Shown: positions 6,731 through 11,148 of the stretch, one piece after another
How the letters are laid out: each line of letters begins with the position of its first letter
Numbering within the stretch: position 1 is the first letter of the stretch
NCBI GenBank assembly: GCA_002396205.1
Contig: DGXB01000067.1
Span: forward strand, 1-17,610
DNA: 17,610 nucleotides
Reading direction: 5' to 3'
Source of the DNA: Bacteroidales bacterium UBA4243
GTDB lineage: Bacteria > Bacteroidota > Bacteroidia > Bacteroidales > F082
The notes under the pieces: generated by a model
Databases searched by the model: none
What the model was told of the DNA's origin: nothing
The model's input: the letters and a program-made list of their open reading frames with translations, nothing else
Made by a program: the position numbers and the translations under genes

Positions 6731-6866
6731 TCACAAAACTTGCAAAACCTACAAAACCTTTTTTGGGTTGTGGGAAGCCTGCCAACCGGCGGGCTTCCGG
6801 CGGCGCACGGTTGTGCAGCCGCCACACTGTCTCGTGGAGTTTTGTCTTGTTTTGAAGGTTTTGTGA
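6731..6866. repeat. 136-bp nested palindromic element between DUF2975 and HTH genes
   Basis: The outer arms are TCACAAAACTTGCAAAAC on the left and, ending at 6866, GTTTTGAAGGTTTTGTGA on the right, largely complementary. A further ACAAAAC / GTTTTGT pair lies inside. Two GC-rich hairpins lie within: GGAAGCCTGCC (6773-6783) with GGCGGGCTTCC (6788-6798) around AACC, and GGCGGCGCAC (6799-6808) with GTGCAGCCGCC (6813-6823) around GGTT. The layout of terminal inverted repeats with internal hairpins resembles a MITE or large REP element. It lies inside the transcription unit and may fold in the mRNA. A 52-codon frame starting at 6728 reads right through it to a TGA overlapping the HTH ATG. Confidence 0.75.
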
Positions 6867-6882
6867 TAAAAAAGAAGAAATT

Positions 6883-7092
6883 ATGATTATCATGAACTTA
6901 GACGTAATGCTTGCCAAGCGCAAGATGCGCTCCAACGAGCTGGCCGAGCGCATCGGCCTCACCCAAGCCAACCTCTCCATCCTCAAGACGGGCAAGGCCA
7001 AGGCCATACGCCTCACCACCTTAGACGCCATCTGCCGCGAGCTGCAATGCACGCCGGGGGATATTCTGGAATATAGACCCGATGTGGAATAA
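6883..7092 (+). CDS. Small XRE/YozG-type HTH regulator (partner of DUF2975 protein)
   Basis: 69 residues, essentially a single Cro/C1-type helix-turn-helix domain of the HTH_26 kind. After MIIMNLDVMLAKRKM come the two core helices SNELAERIGLTQANLSIL (about 17-34), then LTTLDAICRELQCTPGDILEY (44-64), the usual closing helix and tail. Such proteins bind DNA as dimers and usually control their own operon. An A/G-rich stretch AGAAGAAA precedes the ATG at 6883; an internal ATG at 6892 is an alternative start. The gene would normally sit against the DUF2975 gene. The left inverted repeat of the defective IS begins 7 bases past its stop. Confidence 0.9.
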   Translation: MIIMNLDVMLAKRKMRSNELAERIGLTQANLSILKTGKAKAIRLTTLDAICRELQCTPGDILEYRPDVE

Positions 7093-7187
7093 TATTAAGG
7101 GGACTTCTAAAAATAGATAAATATTGATTATCAAACAATAAAACATGCAATGTGTGGTTATTAAGGAAACGGACAAAAATATCAGCC

Positions 7188-7464
7188 ATGAGAAAGTACA
7201 AGACGACAGGGAACACTACCATTGTTTGATAAGGAAGACACGGAACGCAAGCTGACGGAGGAGCAGAGGGAGACGAACAGGGAGAAGTCGCGAACGCGAA
7301 GCCGCGTGGAGCACATCTTCGGGTTCATGGAGAACACGATGAACAGGTTGTATATCAGGACGGTTGGCTTGGCGAGGGCGACGGCGGTGATAGGACTGAT
7401 CAACCTAACCTACAACATGTCGCGCTACGAGCAAATCGTCAGGCTCAACCTGCTGAAAGACTAA
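7188..7464 (+). pseudogene. IS5-family transposase remnant (frameshift plus internal deletion)
   Basis: From the ATG at 7188 the frame gives MRKYKTTGNTT, the typical N-terminus of a Bacteroidota IS5-type transposase, then runs into TGA at 7227-7229. One base over, the reading resumes as LFDKEDTERKL from 7222, still N-terminal family sequence, so one extra base has been gained near 7221. It passes directly into the C-terminal region LTEEQRETNREKSRTRSRVE and HIFGFMENTM, ending at TAA (7462-7464). Roughly the whole catalytic core, including both DDE aspartates, is missing; only the R-x3-E motif with the last acidic residue remains. The deletion junction is near codon LTEEQ (about 7250). Confidence 0.85.
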
Positions 7465-7531
7465 CTGAAAAGAAACAACAACTCGCTGATACATACATAC
7501 GAACAAACCCTCAAATAAAATGAACAAAAGG

Positions 7532-7563
7532 CTTGTCATATAAAACTCAAATGCATACCTTTG
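7532..7563 (+). promoter_or_regulatory. Outward-facing promoter in the IS right end
   Basis: TACCTTTG (7556-7563) is a full match to the -7 consensus TAnnTTTG, with CTTG (7532-7535) 20 bases upstream as a -33-like element. It points out of the IS towards the small gene at 7663, which would have a leader of roughly 90 bases made almost entirely of the 88-bp structured repeat. Confidence 0.55.
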
Positions 7564-7647
7564 CAGCGGGTTGAAGGGATTGCCCAAACGGGACTTCGGC
7601 ATCCTGACGACCCGAAAACAAGTCAATCAAGTATAATTAGAAGTCCC
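7560..7647 (+). repeat. 88-bp IS right-end repeat, copy A
   Basis: This is identical to 8816-8903 at 86 of 88 positions (differences at 7586/8842 and 7609/8865). A predicted fold pairs CGGGTTG (7567-7573) with CGACCCG (7608-7614), enclosing GGATTGCC (7577-7584) with GGCATCC (7598-7604). The terminal 11 bases are the IS inverted repeat. One difference falls in a loop; the other turns a G-U pair into A-U. Confidence 0.9.
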
Positions 7648-7662
7648 CATAAGGAGGTAACT

Positions 7663-8106
7663 ATGCAAAAAGACGGTTATTACTTAGCTATCCCAACTAA
7701 ATACTATGTGATATTTGGTATAATTATGCTCGCACTTTTTCTGGGCAGCCTTTCATTGTCGCGTAAAAGAGCTATGGAGATGGATTACCTGACTTATGAG
7801 AAGCCGCAAGACACAATAAAGATTGAGAGTCCTGTTTCTGACAGAGGGGGGATAAACTATTTGGAGGATAGAGTTGTCAGTTCAAAATCCCAGCTTGTAG
7901 AAAACAATGATGCTTATGACGGTTGGAGGTATCGTAGTAAAGTCAATCCCCAATTTCATACTCTTAATGATTTGGAAGGTCCCTACTACATGTACAAAGC
8001 CGCCAACAATGATACGATTGTCGTCATCAAGGACGGCTATGTGCTGAAGTTCTTGCTGCCCACTCCCGACACGGTTTCGCGAAGGGATAGGTTTTGGAAG
8101 GATTGA
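7663..8106 (+). CDS. Unrecognised small membrane-anchored protein
   Basis: 147 residues; I do not recognise the family. The start chosen is the ATG at 7663 because an exact Shine-Dalgarno AAGGAGG (7651-7657) precedes it by 5 bases. The frame is open further upstream, but that extension lies in the IS end. One membrane segment (about 15-33, YYVIFGIIMLALFLGSL) is followed by SRKR, which suggests the bulk stays on the cytoplasmic side unless topology is reversed. The soluble part has a polar stretch and ends with a compact KDGYVLKFLLPTPDTVSRRD. A perfect Shine-Dalgarno is unusual in this phylum. Together with AT-rich codons unlike the flanking core genes, it suggests a transferred gene. It is bracketed by two IS-end copies with the next gene. 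Confidence 0.75.
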   Translation: MQKDGYYLAIPTKYYVIFGIIMLALFLGSLSLSRKRAMEMDYLTYEKPQDTIKIESPVSDRGGINYLEDRVVSSKSQLVENNDAYDGWRYRSKVNPQFHTLNDLEGPYYMYKAANNDTIVVIKDGYVLKFLLPTPDTVSRRDRFWKD

Positions 8107-8124
8107 TATAGGAATCCAAAAAAA

Positions 8125-8156
8125 CTTGTGCAATCAAATGGAAACCCTTACCTTTG
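8125..8156 (+). promoter_or_regulatory. Promoter of the broken outer-membrane protein gene
   Basis: TACCTTTG (8149-8156) with CTTG (8125-8128), 20-base spacer, the same -7 octamer and the same spacing as the promoter in the IS end at 7532-7563. The leader to the ATG at 8298 would be about 135 bases and includes two hairpins. Confidence 0.55.
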
Positions 8157-8202
8157 TCCCCGAAACGAAAGGCCGAAGCCATGGAAGCAATAGCGAACAT
8201 AA

Positions 8203-8248
8203 GGGATTGCAAATCCCCGAATTCGGCACCTGCGAATTGCAAATTCGC
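8203..8248 (+). repeat. Two hairpins with identical GCA loops in a 5' leader
   Basis: GGGATT-GCA-AATCCC (8203-8217) and GCGAATT-GCA-AATTCGC (8232-8248) are both perfect and share the core ATTGCAAAT. They lie between the promoter at 8125 and the gene at 8298. They look like members of a dispersed palindrome family or an RNA control element. Confidence 0.6.
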
Positions 8249-8297
8249 TGGAACGAAAACGAAAAGACATACAAACATGATCTAAATCTATATCACC

Positions 8298-8750
8298 ATG
8301 AAAAAGTACCTACTTGTCGCCCTATTATTGGCGGCGTTCAGCGTTGGGGCGATGGCACAGCGAGAGCCTAGCCCGAAGAAATGTGCCATCTCCGCCGGCG
8401 TGTTGCAAGGCGGTGGCGGCCTTGTCGGTGTTGATTTCGAGGCCATGATAGGCAGCCACTTCAGTGCCCAGGCGGGCGTTGGCTTGCTCAGTTTCGGCGT
8501 GGGAGTCAACTACCACTTCAAGCCATTCATCAACAGCTCCATGGTTTCCTTGGCGTATTGGCACCAAGGCCTTGGCGATTCCCACACGGTAGGATGGGTA
8601 GGCCCCGTCTATACCTTCCGCGCGCCCAAGGTGTTTCAGTTCTAGATAGGAATGGGCTACAAAGCCAACTACGGCCCAGCCGCCACCTCCGAGATGCGCA
8701 AGGTCCCCGTTGGCCTAATGTATAGCATTGGCGTGTATTTCCCGATCTAA
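8298..8750 (+). pseudogene. Small secreted/outer-membrane beta-barrel-like protein interrupted by in-frame TAG
   Basis: The reading frame starts MKKYLLVALLLAAFSVGAMA, a clear Sec signal peptide with cleavage expected after AMA, then Q. It continues with alternating glycine-rich, strand-like segments (GGGGLVGVDFEAMIG, AQAGVGLLSFGVGVNYHF, WVGPVYTF), as in small outer-membrane barrels. At 8643-8645 the codon is TAG. Beyond it the same frame continues without change for 34 more codons (IGMGYKANYG ... GLMYSIGVYFPI) to TAA at 8748-8750. The tail has barrel-like composition and ends in an aromatic-rich strand as an outer-membrane protein should. The simplest reading is a CAG-to-TAG nonsense mutation (115 residues made instead of about 150), losing the C-terminal strand. 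Sequencing error or readthrough cannot be excluded. Confidence 0.7.
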
Positions 8751-8815
8751 TGACATTTACCAGCACCGTGTCGATTATGGACAAGTCGTTGCTGTCTACT
8801 TATTAGCGACATCAC

Positions 8816-8903
8816 TTTGCAGCGGGTTGAAGGGATTGCCCCAACGGGACTTCGGCATCCTGACAACCCGAAAACAAGTCAATCAAGTATAATTAGAAGT
8901 CCC
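8816..8903 (+). mobile_element. Solo right end of the same IS5-family element, copy B
   Basis: An 88-bp match (86/88) to 7560-7647, ending in the inverted repeat ATTAGAAGTCCC. No matching left end or transposase lies between 8107 and 8815, so this is a stranded end left by deletion or recombination. Copies A and B lie in the same orientation and bracket the two small genes at 7663 and 8298 like a composite structure. GTTG (8788-8791) and TCACTTTG (8812-8819), 20 bases apart, give a degenerate promoter-like sequence just upstream. Confidence 0.85.
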
Positions 8904-8921
8904 AATTAACCGTTTACCGTC

Positions 8922-9021
8922 ATGGCGGACAAGGATCCGCCATCTCCCGAGCGAAAGGAGATGTTTTCTCGCTCAGGGGATTGACTACGTCGAATCTTCG
9001 ATTTGCGGGTCAAGCCCGCAA
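8922..9021. repeat. Cluster of REP-like palindromes
   Basis: The 323 bases between the broken gene and the next lipoprotein hold no gene. They contain the IS end and then three palindromes: ATGGCGGA (8922-8929) with TCCGCCAT (8936-8943); ATCTCC (8942-8947) with GGAGAT (8957-8962), nested with GAGCGA and TCGCTC; and TTGCGGG (9003-9009) with CCCGCAA (9015-9021) followed by TGACGG. The last resembles repeats of the type TTGCGGGTCAAGCCCGCAA that recur in many bacterial genomes. Confidence 0.65.
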
Positions 9022-9073
9022 TGACGGCGAAGGTTTGATCCTGTCGTTCTTGCATAATAGTATTACTTATGAT

Positions 9074-9688
9074 ATGAAAAAGCATATTCTGTTGTTAATC
9101 CTTACCTTGGTTTTTCTGACAAGTTGCAACACCCTCGCCCCCATGATCTTCGGCTTTCGCGAAATCAACGGCTACAATGCAGAGCAATGCGAGAAGTTCT
9201 ATCGCAAATTGCCCAAAGATTTCGTCTTCACGCCCTTGGTGTGCAACGAAGAACAATTCAGGCAAGTCAGCAACCTCGGTGCAGACTCCATGCAGATGAA
9301 GAACCTCTACCAGCCGCTGAAAATCATGTACTTCCACGGTGACGAGCTGGTTTCGTTCCACATTAATTGCTACTGTCCGCCAACGCTCGGCTTCAACCTG
9401 AATTGGAACTTCAATCATCAGTTTGATGAGTTCCCGCCACGCACTTCAGTGCCTTTGGACGGCTATGGGCTGAAACGCAGCGACATGCAAGCCGTTTTCC
9501 CTGAAATCGCTGGGGAGAAGGGCTACACCGTGCTCGTCTTTTGGACCAATATGCTGCACAAAATCTCCAAATCGGAAATCAAGACGGTATATAAGAACTT
9601 GAAGAAGTTCGGCCAACTTGACGAGGTTGATGTCTACCTGATTAACAACGACATTACCATGACGAAATTGCTCAACGAAACGGAGTGA
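9074..9688 (+). CDS. Unrecognised lipoprotein, possibly with a cysteine-less thioredoxin-like end
   Basis: 204 residues. The start at ATG 9074 gives MKKHILLLILTLVFLTSC, a type II signal peptide with lipobox LTSC (Cys18), so a periplasmic or outer-membrane lipoprotein. An upstream in-frame extension to 8981 is rejected because it lies in REP-like DNA and would bury the signal. I do not recognise the whole protein. The C-terminal part contains YTVLVFWTNMLHKISKSEIK and later LDEVDVYLIN. This resembles the beta-alpha-beta core of thioredoxin-like proteins (VLVxFWAxWC..C..E), but with no CxxC. The middle has HINCYCPPT, three residues of which could bind metal or form a disulfide. No clear ribosome site or promoter was seen; the gene stands alone before the kinase-like gene. 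Confidence 0.8.
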   Translation: MKKHILLLILTLVFLTSCNTLAPMIFGFREINGYNAEQCEKFYRKLPKDFVFTPLVCNEEQFRQVSNLGADSMQMKNLYQPLKIMYFHGDELVSFHINCYCPPTLGFNLNWNFNHQFDEFPPRTSVPLDGYGLKRSDMQAVFPEIAGEKGYTVLVFWTNMLHKISKSEIKTVYKNLKKFGQLDEVDVYLINNDITMTKLLNETE

Positions 9689-9830
9689 TTGTTCGCCTTG
9701 ATCGGCGCGTGGCGCTCAGAACAAATCGGAATGAGTGCCTGTGTTGAGCATCAAGATTGATGAGCAAAAATACACATTAATTCTGGAAACACAGCGCTTT
9801 TGGGGTCAATTAATCTTTTTCCGCCCCACT

Positions 9831-9880
9831 TTTGCCGTTGGTTCGGAAAAATGCAGTATATTTGCGCCCAAATATATTTG
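9831..9880 (+). promoter_or_regulatory. Promoter of the pseudokinase gene, with inverted repeat over the -7 element
   Basis: TTTG (9831-9834) and TATATTTG (9857-9864), with a 22-base spacer, fit the Bacteroidota consensus. The -7 octamer is also the left arm of a perfect inverted repeat, TATATTTG (9857-9864) with CAAATATA (9869-9876) around CGCC, and CAAATATATTTG (9869-9880) is itself a palindrome. The transcript start would fall inside this symmetry, and the ATG is at 9888. The 199-base gap before the gene holds nothing else I can identify. Confidence 0.55.
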
Positions 9881-9887
9881 ATTGAAG

Positions 9888-11084
9888 ATGTCAGAAAACA
9901 ACTTTTCGACCGACTACACCGACCTCCGTCCGCTTCACACTTCGCGCTACGGCAACAGTAGGGTATTCGTCGGTAGCTTCAACGGCAAGAAGGTCGTCGT
10001 CAAGGCCTTGAAGGAAGAATGCGCCAACGATGCCGCCTGCCGTGCCTCGCTGCGCCAGGAATACGAGACCACCTCGATGCTCGACAACAAATACATCCGC
10101 AAGGCCTTGGACTTCGTCAGAATCGAAGGCCTGGGCGACTGCATCGTCTTCGAATACATCGAAGGCAAGTCGCTGGCCGAGCATGTGCGCGTGGGCACCC
10201 TCTCCGAAAAACAGGTGAAGAGCGTCCTCACCGAGGTGTGCGACGCCTTGTATTACCTGCAACGCAACGGTGTGGTGCACTGCAACCTCAACCCCGAGAA
10301 CATCATCGTGAGCGCCAACGAAGGCCGCGTCAAACTCATCGACATCGGTATCCCCGAGACCAAGCAGGACGCCGACCGCGAACTGCTCATCAAGGAGATG
10401 GAGTTTGTGGCCCCCGAAATCATCAAGGGCGAGGACTACGACGCGCGGGCCGACATCTATTCGTTGGGCAAGATCATGGAGTTCATCGGCGAGCGCAACA
10501 TCACGAAGCAGTTTGGCGCCGTGGCCACCCATTGCACCCAGTTCTCGCGCGAACAGCGTTTCGACTCGATCAGCGACGTGCGCTCGGCCATCACCAAGGG
10601 CCATTCCTTCGTGAAAGTCATCATCCTCGCCGTCGTATTGCTCGTGCTGGGCGGCTTGGCTTTCATCTATGTGCCGAAAATCAAGGCCAACGTGGAGAAG
10701 GAACGCGCCGAACGTCTGGCGGTCGACTTCTCGCGCGAGGTGGAAAAGATACAAGGCCAGCTCCCCGGGCTGTGCGAGAAATATGCGCTGAAGTCGCTGC
10801 AAGAACCTATCGCCGTCGACTGGACCGACGACAGCCTGAAGGCCGCCGAAGGCCTGATGCAGTTCCTCGCCCTCGACGACTATAGAGGCAAGGCCATGCA
10901 AGTCCTCCAGCAACAAAGCAACGGCATCATGGCGAGCCGACAGGCCGACTTCGACCGCCTGCTCCTCAACGAGTTCAAGACCACTGCCGACACCATCGCC
11001 GTGCAGATGCGCTCGGCCTTGGAACTTCCCACCGACGACATGCTCCTCATCGAAGCCCGAAAGTGGTACGGACAACGCCAATGA
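9888..11084 (+). CDS. Membrane-anchored protein-kinase-fold protein, probable pseudokinase
   Basis: 398 residues from ATG 9888 (a TTG two codons earlier is less likely). Residues about 15-238 form a eukaryotic-type kinase fold. They include a loop YGNSRVFVGSF (21-31), VVVK (Lys39), the helix-C Glu58 in LRQEYE, a hinge FEYIEGKSLAEHV (88-100), a catalytic loop HCNLNPEN (131-138), a DIG magnesium motif (152-154), FVAPE (173-177) and DIYSLG (189-194). The usual HRDLKPEN has become HCNLNPEN, so the catalytic-base Asp is Asn133 and the conserved Lys is Asn135. Nucleotide may still bind, but phosphotransfer is doubtful. One membrane span (about 242-262) is followed by a helical domain of about 135 residues, probably periplasmic. 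The kinase domain would face the cytoplasm. The gene lies 64 bases upstream of porW on the same strand, suggesting a role in envelope or T9SS control; that link is inference. Confidence 0.88.
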   Translation: MSENNFSTDYTDLRPLHTSRYGNSRVFVGSFNGKKVVVKALKEECANDAACRASLRQEYETTSMLDNKYIRKALDFVRIEGLGDCIVFEYIEGKSLAEHVRVGTLSEKQVKSVLTEVCDALYYLQRNGVVHCNLNPENIIVSANEGRVKLIDIGIPETKQDADRELLIKEMEFVAPEIIKGEDYDARADIYSLGKIMEFIGERNITKQFGAVATHCTQFSREQRFDSISDVRSAITKGHSFVKVIILAVVLLVLGGLAFIYVPKIKANVEKERAERLAVDFSREVEKIQGQLPGLCEKYALKSLQEPIAVDWTDDSLKAAEGLMQFLALDDYRGKAMQVLQQQSNGIMASRQADFDRLLLNEFKTTADTIAVQMRSALELPTDDMLLIEARKWYGQRQ

Positions 11085-11148
11085 TTTTCCGCCCCGCTTG
11101 AAATAAACGCTGCAATTTGGAGTTATTGTTTTATTAAAAGAAAACGAA

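Larger units (their letters stand above)
7099..7648 (+). mobile_element. Internally deleted IS5-family element (550 bp)
   Basis: The ends are perfect 12-bp inverted repeats, GGGGACTTCTAA (7099-7110) and TTAGAAGTCCCC (7637-7648). Inside are the first codons and last third of an IS5-type (DDE) transposase joined across a large deletion. No clear target duplication is seen: the flanks ATTAA and ATAAG do not match exactly. The element cannot move by itself but keeps both ends, so it could be mobilised by an intact relative. Its right 88 bases recur at 8816-8903. Confidence 0.85.

Noticed and set aside
7561..7662. N-terminal extension of the small membrane protein into the IS end
   Set aside because: A perfect AAGGAGG lies 5 bases before the ATG at 7663, and the extension translates the non-coding IS repeat.
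8126..8371. 81-codon frame overlapping the start of the barrel-like gene
   Set aside because: It covers the promoter and hairpin leader, has no family resemblance, and overlaps the signal peptide region of a better-supported gene in another frame.
8981..9073. N-terminal extension of the lipoprotein to 8981
   Set aside because: The extension is translated REP-like palindrome and would place 31 polar residues before a perfect lipoprotein signal; the ATG at 9074 is preferred.
9891..11081. A 396-codon minus-strand frame opposite the kinase-like gene
   Set aside because: It mirrors the kinase-like gene almost exactly in extent, and the kinase motifs are clear on the plus strand.
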